A stretch of 64,000 bases of DNA from the NCBI RefSeq assembly GCF_902499335.1, contig NZ_CABVQK010000009.1, positions 186,001 to 250,000 on the forward strand, given 5' to 3'. This stretch comes from Burkholderia lata. Its GTDB lineage: Bacteria > Pseudomonadota > Gammaproteobacteria > Burkholderiales > Burkholderiaceae. The notes beneath the pieces were generated by a model that worked only from the letters and a program-made list of their open reading frames with translations, made no database searches and was not told the origin of the DNA. The position numbers and the translations under genes were made by a program. Below are positions 17,513 through 27,913 of the stretch, one piece after another (position 1 is the stretch's first letter; each line of letters opens with the position of its first letter).

Positions 17513-17908
17513 GCGTCGATCGCGATGCGGCGGCTGCATGCAGCGCGCCGCGTCGTGTATCGAAACCATCTGCACGGCAGCGGTCGAACACATCGATGCT
17601 GACTGCAAACTGGCGTCGCGCTGACGTGAGTCTGGCAACGCTGCCTGCTTTGCACCACAAGGCTCGCGCGTGTAATCGAACAGAAGATTCGGTTGCACTT
17701 TGTTACTTAGGGTCTCCCCGGATCGGCCATTAGACTGGCCTCACCGACTTCCCTACGTATGCAGCCTTTCAATGAACGGTCATCCCCGTGCCTGGCCGGC
17801 CGGGTTGGCGCGATGCGGGCATACGCGTATCGCCGCTGATCACGCTCGCCTTCTTCTCCCCGATCCAGTCCCCGGTGCGCGCTGCACCGCCGTCGTGCAG
17901 GTGTGCTC
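17513..17908. other. 396-bp intergenic region upstream of opgC
   Basis: No credible gene. An AT-richer block at about 17655-17715 would suit a promoter for opgC. No palindromic operator stood out. Confidence 0.45.
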
Positions 17909-19033
17909 ATGTCGTTGAGCCCGCCGCCTTCCGCCACGTTTCCACCGTCGCGTAGCGGCCGCCTGATCGAAGTCGATTTCTTCCGCGGCATCGTGCTGTT
18001 GATGATCGTCGTCGATCACATCGGCGCAAGCGTGCTGTCGCGCGTCACGCTGCACGCGTTCGCGCTGTGCGACGCGGCCGAGGTCTTCGTCTTTCTCGGC
18101 GGCTTCGCGACCGCGAGCGCCTATGGCGCGATTGCCGAGCGACAGGGCGCGCGCGCCGCGCAAAAGCGGTTCGTGCGCCGCGCGATGCAGATCTACCGCG
18201 CGTTTCTCGCGACCTCGACACTGATGCTCGTCGTGTCGGCCGTGCTCGACCACTACGGGATCGATGCGCCGAACCTCGCGCTCGACGACGTCAGCGTGAT
18301 GCTCGCGTCGCCGCTCACGGGCGCAGCCGAGCTGCTGACGTTCCAGCGCCAGCCCTATCTCGCGTCGGTGCTGCCGATGTATGTGCTGTTCGCGCTGGCG
18401 TCGCCGGTGCTCGTGCCGTTCGCGCGTCGCCATCCGTGGCTGCTCGTCGCGCTCGGCATCGCGTCGTGGCTCGCGGCGGGCTGGCTCGGCCCCGAGCTGC
18501 TGGATACCGACGGATTCCGCTGGAGTTTCAATCCGTTCGCGTGGCAACTGATGTTCGTCGCTGGCGTGCTCGCGCGCTGCCAGCCGTTCTACCGGCGCAT
18601 CGCGCTCGGGCGCTGGGGGGCCGCGGCGACCGGGCTCGCGTGCGCGGTCGTGCTCGGCTGCGCGAGCTACAAGCTGTTCTCGGGGCTGCCGCTGCCGGAA
18701 GGCGTGTTCAAGCGCGATCTCGCACTGCCGCGCGTCGTGAGCTTCGCGGCCATCGCGTGGCTGATGGCCGATTGCGTGCGCTTCGGCTGGATCGCGCGGA
18801 TCGCGCAGGGCGTGCGGCCCGTCGTGGCCGTGGGCCAGCGCGGGCTGATCTGCTTCGTCGCGGGCGCGGCAATCTCGCTCGTCATCGATTCGCTATTGCA
18901 TCCGGTCGTGCGGAGTGCCGATCTGCGGCATGTCGGCGTGGGCCTCGTGGCCGACGCGTGTGCGCTCGGGCTGATGATGGCCGTGGCTGGTTCGGGAACG
19001 TGGATCGCGCGATGGCGCAGCGCGGCCGCGTGA
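17909..19033 (+). CDS. opgC: OpgC-family membrane protein
   Basis: A 374-residue inner-membrane protein with about ten hydrophobic segments. It opens with GRLIEVDFFRGIVLLMIVVDHIG, the family's N-terminal signature (Asp/His in the first membrane helix), then FVFLGGFATASAYG. OpgC members succinylate osmoregulated periplasmic glucans, using cytoplasmic succinyl donors across the membrane. The ATG at 17909 is preferred over a GTG six bases upstream; neither has a strong ribosome site. No opgGH genes are adjacent, as is common for this branch, so the acceptor glucan is inferred. A small convergent gene follows. Confidence 0.82.
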   Translation: MSLSPPPSATFPPSRSGRLIEVDFFRGIVLLMIVVDHIGASVLSRVTLHAFALCDAAEVFVFLGGFATASAYGAIAERQGARAAQKRFVRRAMQIYRAFLATSTLMLVVSAVLDHYGIDAPNLALDDVSVMLASPLTGAAELLTFQRQPYLASVLPMYVLFALASPVLVPFARRHPWLLVALGIASWLAAGWLGPELLDTDGFRWSFNPFAWQLMFVAGVLARCQPFYRRIALGRWGAAATGLACAVVLGCASYKLFSGLPLPEGVFKRDLALPRVVSFAAIAWLMADCVRFGWIARIAQGVRPVVAVGQRGLICFVAGAAISLVIDSLLHPVVRSADLRHVGVGLVADACALGLMMAVAGSGTWIARWRSAAA

Positions 19034-19079
19034 GCGGTGCGGGAGGCGGCGCGTGCGGCACGGGGTGTGCCGCGCGGCC

Positions 19080-19286
19080 TTAATGAGGTGAGCCGATACG
19101 GGAGCGGGGAACGGCGGTTGCGTCGTCGGATTCGGCGTCGTCGCGTTCGTCGGGCGCCGGATCGTCGCGCTCCGCGAGTACCGCGTCGGCTTCGGCTGCC
19201 GCCCGGGCGGCGCGCAACGCAGTGCATCGCTGCGCGTGCCGGATGTCCGAGAGGATTCTCAGAAGCCTCGTGGTCTTGCTTTTCAT
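19080..19286 (-). CDS. Small basic-then-acidic hypothetical protein
   Basis: A 68-residue protein starting MKSKTTRLLRILSDIRHAQR, with a strong ribosome site (GCGGGAGAAGATAATG). It is a basic helix, then Ala-rich, then an acidic tail (AERDDPAPDERDDAESDD) ending RSRIGSPH. Such split charge suits a small nucleic-acid or partner-binding protein, but no family is recognised. The last codons coincide with a copy of the 23-bp repeat that forms the array at 45226 (a 20-base identity at 19087-19106), which is odd for coding sequence. It lies between opgC and the peptide transporter, with 116 bases to the latter's stop. Confidence 0.65.
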   Translation of the reverse strand: MKSKTTRLLRILSDIRHAQRCTALRAARAAAEADAVLAERDDPAPDERDDAESDDATAVPRSRIGSPH

Positions 19287-19402
19287 TATCTTCTCCCGCC
19301 AGTGCGCATCTCGGCGGATGCACTGCTTGCAACCAGTGTAGGACGCAATCGCGCAACCGGCGGGAGAAGGTGGCGTGCAGGCCGCGCGCCGAGGGATTTT
19401 AC

Positions 19403-20923
19403 TTACTGCGCGGTGGCGACGCCCTGCGCCTGCAGCGCTTCTTCGCGGCGCTCTTCTGCACAACGCTGGTGCTGGCGCGACAGGCGGTTCATCAGCGGCA
19501 GCAGCAGCAACGCGAGCAGCATGCCGATCGCGGCGAGCCAGCCGAGCTTCTCGAACAGCGACAGGTACAGCGGCAGCGATTCGGTGGCCGGCAGTTCGTG
19601 CGACGGCATCTGCGCGAAGTTCGCGACGACGCTGCCCAGATACTGCGACACGCCCGTCGCGACGAAGTACGCACCCATCATGAAGCCGCTCATGCGCGCC
19701 GGCACGTAGCGGGCGATCATCGCGAGGCCGAGGCCGCTCACCAGCAGTTCGCCGAGCGAGTAAAGGCCGTAGCCCCACACCATGAACCACGACGACACAC
19801 GGCCGTCGACCGCATAGCGGCCGCTGATCGTGAACACCAGGTAGCCCGCGGCCACCGCGCCGAAGCCGAATGCATACTTCGCGGCGACCGGCAGGTCACG
19901 GCCGCCCTTCGCGACGGCGTTGTAGACCCACACGAGCACCGGGCTCAGCAGCATGATCCAGATCGGGTTCAGTGCCTGGAACTGCGCGGCGCTCCACGTG
20001 AACAGCGTCGTGCCGAACAGCATGAAGCGCGGATCGACGTTGCGCAGCGCGAACAGCGTCAGCGACGTCGACATCTGCACGTAGAAGATGAAGAACAGGA
20101 TCACCTGGCCGATCAGCACGAGTGCCGCGATCAGGCCTGCGCGCTCCGAGCGCTCCGACTTCGCGATCATGTACGCGAAGATCGCGAGGATCGCGAACGC
20201 TGCCGTCCACACGCTGGCGACAGCGAGCTGCTTGTGCTGCAGCACGTACAGCGTGATCAGCGCGAGCCCGACACCGCCCAGCGCGACCGCGCCGAGGCGC
20301 TTCCAGCGGATCGGCTGGTCGTCCGGCAGCGAGCCGACGTGCGCGAGCGTGCGATGCATCAGCATGAAGTTGAGGATCGCGAGCAGCATGCCGCCGCAGC
20401 AGACCGCGAACGCGGTGTGCCAGCCCCAGTGATCCTTGATCCACGGCGTCGCGAGCATCGACACCGTCGAGCCGATGTTGACCGCCATGTAGTAGATCGT
20501 GAACGCGCTGTCGATGCGCGCGTCGTCGCCTTCATAGATGCGGCGCACGAGGTTCGCTGCGTTGGCCTTGAACAGGCCGTTGCCGACGACGATCACGCCG
20601 AGCGACGCATACATGTACGTCAGCTGATCGTTCGGTACCGACAGCATCAGGTAGCCGGCGCACAGCACGGACGCGCCGATGATCATCGTGCGGCGGGCGC
20701 CGAGCACCTTGTCGCCGATCCAGCCGCCGATCGACGGCGCGGCATAGACGAGTGCGGTGAACGCACCCCAGGTCAGGTTCGCATGGCTGTCGGTGAAACC
20801 GAGCCGGTCGACCATGAAGAGGACCAGGAGCGCGGCCATGCCGTAGTAGCCGAAGCGCTCCCACATTTCGATGAGGAAGACCGTCGTAAACGATCGGGTT
20901 TGTGAAACAGGTGGTTGCATCAT
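19403..20923 (-). CDS. POT-family proton-dependent oligopeptide transporter
   Basis: A 506-residue MFS protein of the POT/PTR2 family. Directly visible are ExxER in IEMWERFGYYG (proton coupling), GGWIGDKVLGARR between TM2 and TM3, and AFTIYYMAVNIGS, the PTR2 signature, along with GNGLFKANAANL. Twelve to fourteen membrane segments are expected. It takes up di- and tripeptides with protons, similar to E. coli DtpA. The start is ATGATG at 20920-20923 after CGAGATTG; the second ATG is equally possible. The divergent XRE-cupin regulator 500 bases upstream, which also precedes oppABCDF, may control both uptake systems; this is inference. Confidence 0.92.
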   Translation of the reverse strand: MMQPPVSQTRSFTTVFLIEMWERFGYYGMAALLVLFMVDRLGFTDSHANLTWGAFTALVYAAPSIGGWIGDKVLGARRTMIIGASVLCAGYLMLSVPNDQLTYMYASLGVIVVGNGLFKANAANLVRRIYEGDDARIDSAFTIYYMAVNIGSTVSMLATPWIKDHWGWHTAFAVCCGGMLLAILNFMLMHRTLAHVGSLPDDQPIRWKRLGAVALGGVGLALITLYVLQHKQLAVASVWTAAFAILAIFAYMIAKSERSERAGLIAALVLIGQVILFFIFYVQMSTSLTLFALRNVDPRFMLFGTTLFTWSAAQFQALNPIWIMLLSPVLVWVYNAVAKGGRDLPVAAKYAFGFGAVAAGYLVFTISGRYAVDGRVSSWFMVWGYGLYSLGELLVSGLGLAMIARYVPARMSGFMMGAYFVATGVSQYLGSVVANFAQMPSHELPATESLPLYLSLFEKLGWLAAIGMLLALLLLPLMNRLSRQHQRCAEERREEALQAQGVATAQ

Positions 20924-21422
20924 CAATCTCGTTTGAAACGGACGGCACGGATCGCGCGTCGTCTTGGGGTCGAACTGGCGCCGGTGCACAATGGGCCGGG
21001 TAGGCTTCGTGCTGGCGGTGGAACAGTCGGGCGGTTAGCCCGGGCCGGGGTCTGACTCCGCCTGGTGTGGCGGGGAGGGGCCCCGACCGGCGCGCGCGTG
21101 GTAGCGGCTGCCGGTCCGGTGCGTCAGGTATCTGCCACCTAGGGAAACTCCCAATGTGGCAGTAGCTTTCAGGAACATTCGTCTCATCATCTATTTGTAA
21201 GCTTTCGTGCCGGCCCTCCGAAGATTCCCGGAGAGCCGCTTGCAGCTTGCCTGTGAAGCCGGCGAGTCTGGCAAGATAGCGCGTCGTTTCGCTCGCTTCG
21301 TGTCCCGTTTAGTGCACCGGGCTCAACACCGAAGGCGTGTGCGAACCCGAAGACTAAGCTATATCGTTCTAACTTAGTTATTTTCCATCAAACATTTTTT
21401 GACGATCACTTTTCGGCCTGCT
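20924..21422. promoter_or_regulatory. 499-bp divergent control region with two inverted repeats
   Basis: Between the peptide transporter and the XRE-cupin gene. At 21132-21162 lies CTGCCAC-N17-GTGGCAG, with GGG/CCC pairing inside the loop, a likely stem-loop. At 21353-21378 ACTAAG-N14-CTTAGT flanks an AT-rich stretch 45 bases before the regulator start, a candidate auto-operator or promoter. I see no gene here. Confidence 0.45.
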
Positions 21423-22004
21423 ATGGTTCCCCCCACTGAAAACTCGCGGTCTGCAAACGCTACCGCCGCACTGGGCAGCAAGATTCGCGCGTTGCGCCAA
21501 CGACTCAAGCGCACGCTCGACGACACCGCTACCGCCGCGGGGATTTCGAAGCCGTTTCTGTCTCAAGTCGAACGCGGGCTCGCGTCGCCGTCGCTGACAT
21601 CGTTGGCCGGTATCGCGCACGCGCTCGGTGTGACGGTGCAGTACTTCGTGGATACGCCGAGCGAGGAACGCTCGGTTTGCCGAGGCGAGCAGCTGCGCTT
21701 CTTCGGGTTTGCCGATTCGGCGAACCTGTTCGCGAGGCTGACGAACGTGTCCGAAGGACGCCAGCTGGAGGCGATCCTCGTGAGGATGCCGCCGGGGCAG
21801 AAGCGGTCGGAGGTGACGACACATGCAGGAGAGGAGTTCCTGTATGTGATTGAAGGGGAAGTGTCGCTGACGCTGGAAGGCAAGACGTTCGTCCTGCAGG
21901 CCGGTGACAGCTCGCACTATCAGTCGACGGTCCCGCACAGCTGGGTCAACACCGCGAAGATCGAGTCGGTGGTGGTCTGGGTGGGTACGCCGAGGCTGTT
22001 CTAA
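21423..22004 (+). CDS. XRE-family regulator with cupin sensor domain
   Basis: A 193-residue transcription factor. Residues 20-80 form a helix-turn-helix (LGSKIRALRQRLKRTLDDTA, then GISKPFLSQVERGLASPSLT). Residues 110-190 form a cupin barrel (PPGQKRSEVTTHAGEEFLYVIEGEVSL and HSWVNTAKIESVVVWV). Proteins of this HipB/PuuR-like class sense small molecules, often amines or amino acids. The ATG at 21423 is chosen over a TTG 24 bases upstream. oppA starts 180 bases downstream in the same direction, so control of peptide uptake is the natural inference; ligand unknown. Confidence 0.88.
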   Translation: MVPPTENSRSANATAALGSKIRALRQRLKRTLDDTATAAGISKPFLSQVERGLASPSLTSLAGIAHALGVTVQYFVDTPSEERSVCRGEQLRFFGFADSANLFARLTNVSEGRQLEAILVRMPPGQKRSEVTTHAGEEFLYVIEGEVSLTLEGKTFVLQAGDSSHYQSTVPHSWVNTAKIESVVVWVGTPRLF

Positions 22005-22009
22005 CGCAC

Positions 22010-22065
22010 AGGTATTCCTTCGTTTCGAAGACGGAATGCCTGTCGAAAGAAACGTAAGGAATACT
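22010..22065 (+). promoter_or_regulatory. Two competing stem-loops before oppA
   Basis: GGTATTCCTTCGTTTC (22011-22026) can pair with GAAACGTAAGGAATACT (22049-22065), a stem of about 15 bp with one bulge. Alternatively its first nine bases pair with GGAATGCCT (22033-22041). The element also contains the palindrome CTTCGTTTCGAAG. Terminator/attenuator or operator roles are both possible. Confidence 0.5.
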
Positions 22066-22183
22066 AAAATGCAATACGAGAATCACGGGCCTCCTCAATC
22101 GCTGCACCCGTCAGCGTCTCACGCGTAAACCGCGGCATCCGCCGCGCGACGCTCACCGAACAACCCTTCTCAAGACTGCCACG

Positions 22184-23794
22184 ATGAAATCCTTGCATGC
22201 CATGTCGGCCGTGCTGGCCGCGCTCGCCCTGACGCCTGCCGCCCACGCCGTTACCGTTCCGTCGAACGTCGCGCTCGCTCCTCAACAGGACCTGACGCGC
22301 CAGGTGCCCGCCGAAGTCGAGTCGCTCGACCCCGCGCACATCGAGTCGTGGACCGGCAACACGATCGGCCTCGACCTGTTCGAAGGGCTGGCCCGCATCG
22401 ATGCAGGCGGCCAGGTCGTGCCGGGTGTCGCGCTGTCGTGGGAACACAAGACGCCGACGACGTGGATCTTCAAGCTTCGCCGTGACGCGAAGTGGAGCAA
22501 CGGCCAGCCGGTGACGGCCGCCGATTTCGTCTATTCGTGGCAGCGCCTCGTCGATCCGAAGACGGGCTCGAAATACACGATCCTCGTCGAATTCGTGAAG
22601 AACTCGAAGGACATCATCGCGGGCAAGGCCGCGCCGTCGACGCTCGGCGTGCGCGCCGTCGATCCGTACACGCTCGAGGTGACGACCGACGCGCCCGTCG
22701 CGTTCTTCCCCGAGCTGACCGCGATGGCGCCGCTCGTGCCGGTGAACAAGGATGTCGTCGCGAAGTTCGGCGACGCGTGGACGCGCCCGGGCAACATCGT
22801 CAGCAACGGTGCATACCAGCTGGTCGACTGGCAGCCGAACAACCGCATCGTCGTGACGAAGGACGCGAAGTACTGGAACGCGTCGAAGGTCGTGATCAAC
22901 AAGGTCACGTTCCTGCCGATCGAAAGCGACGAAACCGCGATGCGCATGTACCAGGCCGGTCAGATCGACTACAGCTACTCGATTCCGTCTGGCATCTTCC
23001 AGCAGGTCAGCAAGCAGTTCGGCGGCGAACTGCGCCCGGGCCTGCAGCTCGCGACCTACTACTACTACCTGAACAACAGCGATGCGGCACTGAAGGACAA
23101 GCGCGTGCGCCAGGCGCTGTCGATGGTGATCGATCGCGAAGTGCTGACGTCGAAGCTCACGCAGGCCGGCGAGAAGCCGATGTACGGCCTGATGCCGAAC
23201 GGCACGAAGGGCGTGCAGCCGTTCACGCCGGAATGGGCGTCGTGGCCGATGGCCAAGCGCATCGAGGCCGCGAAGGGCCTGCTGAAGCAGGCCGGCTACT
23301 CGGACGCGAAGCCGCTGTCGTTCACGCTGACGTACAACACCAACGACCTGCACAAGAAGGTCGCGCTGTTTACCGCGTCGGAATGGCGCACGAAGCTCGG
23401 CATCAACACGAAGCTCGAGAACGTCGAGTTCAAGGTGCTGATGAAGGAGCGGCATGACGGCAAGGTGCAGATCGCGCGCGACGGCTGGTTCGCCGATTAC
23501 AACGACGCGATGACCTTCTTTGACCTGATCCGCTGCGGCAGCTCGCAGAACACCGTCGGCTACTGCAACAAGCAGGTCGACACGTACGTCGAGGACGGCA
23601 ACCAGAAGCTCGACGACAAGGCGCGCGCCGCGCTGCTCACGCAGGCGCACGACGCGGCGATGAACGACACGCCGATGGTGCCGCTGTTCCAGTACTCGGC
23701 AGACCGTCTCGTGAAGCCCTACGTGGGCGGCTACTCGCTGAAGAACGTGATCGACATGCGTGCTTCGCAGGACATGTACCTGATCAAGCACTGA
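22184..23794 (+). CDS. oppA: Periplasmic oligopeptide-binding protein
   Basis: A 536-residue SBP_bac_5 protein, close to E. coli OppA (543). A signal peptide (residues 1-22, ending TPAAHA) lacks a lipobox cysteine, so the mature protein should be soluble in the periplasm. Landmarks are VESLDPAHIESWTGNTIGLDLFEGL, the GVALSWEHKTPTTWIFKLRRD strand pattern and RVRQALSMVIDRE. It captures oligopeptides for OppBCDF, which follow on the same strand after 11 bases. The upstream gene is an XRE-cupin regulator. Confidence 0.95.
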   Translation: MKSLHAMSAVLAALALTPAAHAVTVPSNVALAPQQDLTRQVPAEVESLDPAHIESWTGNTIGLDLFEGLARIDAGGQVVPGVALSWEHKTPTTWIFKLRRDAKWSNGQPVTAADFVYSWQRLVDPKTGSKYTILVEFVKNSKDIIAGKAAPSTLGVRAVDPYTLEVTTDAPVAFFPELTAMAPLVPVNKDVVAKFGDAWTRPGNIVSNGAYQLVDWQPNNRIVVTKDAKYWNASKVVINKVTFLPIESDETAMRMYQAGQIDYSYSIPSGIFQQVSKQFGGELRPGLQLATYYYYLNNSDAALKDKRVRQALSMVIDREVLTSKLTQAGEKPMYGLMPNGTKGVQPFTPEWASWPMAKRIEAAKGLLKQAGYSDAKPLSFTLTYNTNDLHKKVALFTASEWRTKLGINTKLENVEFKVLMKERHDGKVQIARDGWFADYNDAMTFFDLIRCGSSQNTVGYCNKQVDTYVEDGNQKLDDKARAALLTQAHDAAMNDTPMVPLFQYSADRLVKPYVGGYSLKNVIDMRASQDMYLIKH

Positions 23795-23805
23795 GCGGAG
23801 CGATC

Positions 23806-24744
23806 ATGCTGGCCTACGCACTGAGGCGCACGTTGTGGGCGGTGCCGACGATCCTCGCGGTCGTCACCGTCTGCTACCTGCTCCTGCATTTCACGCCCGG
23901 CGGCCCGTTCGATACGGAGAAGCAGCTGTCCGCGGCCACGCTCGCGAACCTGAACGCGAAGTATCACCTCGACGAGCCGCTGTGGAAGCAGTACCTGCTG
24001 TACCTGAACGCGCTGCTGCACGGTGATCTCGGCCCGTCGTTCCGCTACGTCGACTGGTCGGTGAACGATCTCGTGAAGAAGGCGCTGCCCGTGAGCCTCG
24101 GCGTGGGTGGCGTGTCGATCCCGATCTCGATCGGGTGCGGCGTGCTGCTCGGCACCGTCGCGGCCGTGCGCCGCGACAGCTTCATCGACCGCTTCGTGAT
24201 GCTGATCGGCAACTTCGGCAACGTGATCCCGCCGTTCGTGCTCGGCCCCGTGCTCGTGTGGATCTTCGCGATCCTGCTGAAGACGTCGTCCGGCAACGGC
24301 TGGCTGCCCGCGGGCGGCTGGGGCGACGGCGGCTGGCAGTACCGGCTGCTGCCGATCGTGCTGCTGACCTTCATCAACATGTCGCTGCTCGCACGCGTGA
24401 TGCGCGGCTCGATGATCGAGACGCTGTCGAGCAACTACATCCGCACCGCGCGCGCGAAGGGCCTGCCGGGCTCGACGATCGTGCTGCGCCACGCGCTGAA
24501 GCCCGCGCTGATGCCGGTCGTGTCGCTGTTCGGCACGGTCTGCATCTCGTCGATCACGGCGGCCGTGGTCACCGAATCGGTGTTCGCGCTGCCGGGGCTG
24601 GGGCAGCTCGTCGTGAACGGTGCAATCAACCGCGACTACACGCTGGTGCTCGGCCTCGTCGTCCTGACGACGGTCTGCGCGGTGCTGTTCAACCTGCTGG
24701 TCGACCTCGCGTACGCGTGGCTCGATCCGCGTATCCGTTATTGA
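23806..24744 (+). CDS. oppB: Oligopeptide ABC permease, subunit B
   Basis: A 312-residue inner-membrane permease (E. coli OppB 306). The N-terminus MLAYALRRTLWAVPTILAVV and the EAA-loop region SSNYIRTARAKGLPGSTIVLRHALKPALMPV are characteristic; the EAA loop contacts the OppD/OppF ATPases. Six membrane segments are expected. It starts 11 bases after oppA, and oppC follows after 13 bases. Confidence 0.96.
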   Translation: MLAYALRRTLWAVPTILAVVTVCYLLLHFTPGGPFDTEKQLSAATLANLNAKYHLDEPLWKQYLLYLNALLHGDLGPSFRYVDWSVNDLVKKALPVSLGVGGVSIPISIGCGVLLGTVAAVRRDSFIDRFVMLIGNFGNVIPPFVLGPVLVWIFAILLKTSSGNGWLPAGGWGDGGWQYRLLPIVLLTFINMSLLARVMRGSMIETLSSNYIRTARAKGLPGSTIVLRHALKPALMPVVSLFGTVCISSITAAVVTESVFALPGLGQLVVNGAINRDYTLVLGLVVLTTVCAVLFNLLVDLAYAWLDPRIRY

Positions 24745-24757
24745 GCGAGGCACAGCG

Positions 24758-25660
24758 ATGACTCCGACTACTCCTGTCGTCGGCCTGCCCGTGCAGACCG
24801 ACTCGCCGCCGCGTTCGCGCTCGCCGCTCGCGCTTGCGATGGCGCGCTTCCTTCACAACCGTGCGGCCGTGTTCAGCCTCGTGCTGCTCGTGCTGGTCAC
24901 GCTCACGTGTTTCGTCGGCCCGTGGCTGCTCGCGGCCGATCCCGCCGCGAGCGACTGGGGCTCGATCAGCCTGCCGCCCACCTGGGCGAACCAGCACTGG
25001 TTCGGCACCGACGAACTCGGCCGCGACCTGTTGGTGCGTACGCTGATCGGCGGCCGCGTGTCGATCGAGGTCGGCTTGCTCGGCACGCTCGTGTCGGGCC
25101 TGTTCGGCGTCGCGTGGGGTGCGACCGCGGGCTTCGCGGGCGGCCGCGTCGACTCCGTGATGATGCGCATCGTCGACATGATGTACGCGATTCCGTACCT
25201 GCTGATCGCGATCCTGATGATGACCCTGTTCGGCCGCTCGTTCATGCTGGTCGTGCTGACCATCAGCGCGTTCTCGTGGATCGACATGGCGCGTGTCGTG
25301 CGCGGCCAGACGCTGTCGCTGCGCAGCCGCGAGTTCGTCGATGCGGCACGTGCGATCGGCGTGTCGCCGGCATCGATCGTGCTGCGCCACATCGTGCCGA
25401 ACCTGCTGGGCGTGGTCGTCGTGTACGCGACGGTCTCGGTGCCGGGCATCGTGCTGACCGAATCGGTGCTGTCGTTCCTCGGCCTCGGCGTGCAGGAGCC
25501 GATGACGAGCTGGGGCGTGCTGATCCAGGACGGCGCGCAGAAACTGGAATCGATGCCGTGGCTGCTGCTGGCCCCGGCCGTCATGCTGTGCGTGACGCTT
25601 TACTGCGTGAACTTCGTCGGCGATGGCCTGCGTGACGCGCTCGACCCGAAGGATCGCTGA
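24758..25660 (+). CDS. oppC: Oligopeptide ABC permease, subunit C
   Basis: A 300-residue permease partner of OppB. It has a cytoplasmic N-terminal tail, the OppC signature HWFGTDELGRDLLVRTLIGGR and the EAA loop SREFVDAARAIGVSPASIVLRHIVPNLLG. It ends GLRDALDPKDR. Unlike the other junctions in the operon, an 85-base spacer with two hairpins separates it from oppD. Confidence 0.96.
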   Translation: MTPTTPVVGLPVQTDSPPRSRSPLALAMARFLHNRAAVFSLVLLVLVTLTCFVGPWLLAADPAASDWGSISLPPTWANQHWFGTDELGRDLLVRTLIGGRVSIEVGLLGTLVSGLFGVAWGATAGFAGGRVDSVMMRIVDMMYAIPYLLIAILMMTLFGRSFMLVVLTISAFSWIDMARVVRGQTLSLRSREFVDAARAIGVSPASIVLRHIVPNLLGVVVVYATVSVPGIVLTESVLSFLGLGVQEPMTSWGVLIQDGAQKLESMPWLLLAPAVMLCVTLYCVNFVGDGLRDALDPKDR

Positions 25661-25694
25661 CGATGAAACGACCCCCACGCTCATTTTATTCGCT

Positions 25695-25745
25695 GCCCCC
25701 CGAGGGGGCGGCCAGCCTCCTTGGGGCGGCCCGGCGGAGGCTGGC
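25695..25745 (+). promoter_or_regulatory. Double hairpin that includes the oppD ribosome site
   Basis: First hairpin: GCCCCC-cga-GGGGGC (25695-25709). Second: GCCAGCCTCC (25711-25720) pairs perfectly with GGAGGCTGGC (25736-25745). The GGAGG Shine-Dalgarno of oppD (25736-25740) is inside the second stem and the ATG follows directly, so translation of oppDF could be limited when the stem forms. Confidence 0.65.
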
Positions 25746-27754
<2,009 letters not shown>

Positions 27755-27803
27755 GCTGAAGTGACGCAGCAAACATAACCAAGGCAGGTCAACAGGGGTA
27801 GGT

Positions 27804-27828
27804 GCGGCGCGAACGATCTTCGCGCCGC
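27804..27828 (+). terminator. Hairpin between oppF and the porin gene
   Basis: A perfect 10-bp stem (GCGGCGCGAA ... TTCGCGCCGC) with a 5-nt loop, without a T-tract. It may terminate part of the opp transcripts or stabilise a processed 3' end while allowing read-through into the porin. Confidence 0.5.
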
Positions 27829-27913
27829 GGGTACAGGCGCGTCCTTAACCGGGCGCGCCGGGGGGCCGGGAGCGGATCGCAACCGGCGTGGACGATATCA
27901 ACACAAGACGAGA

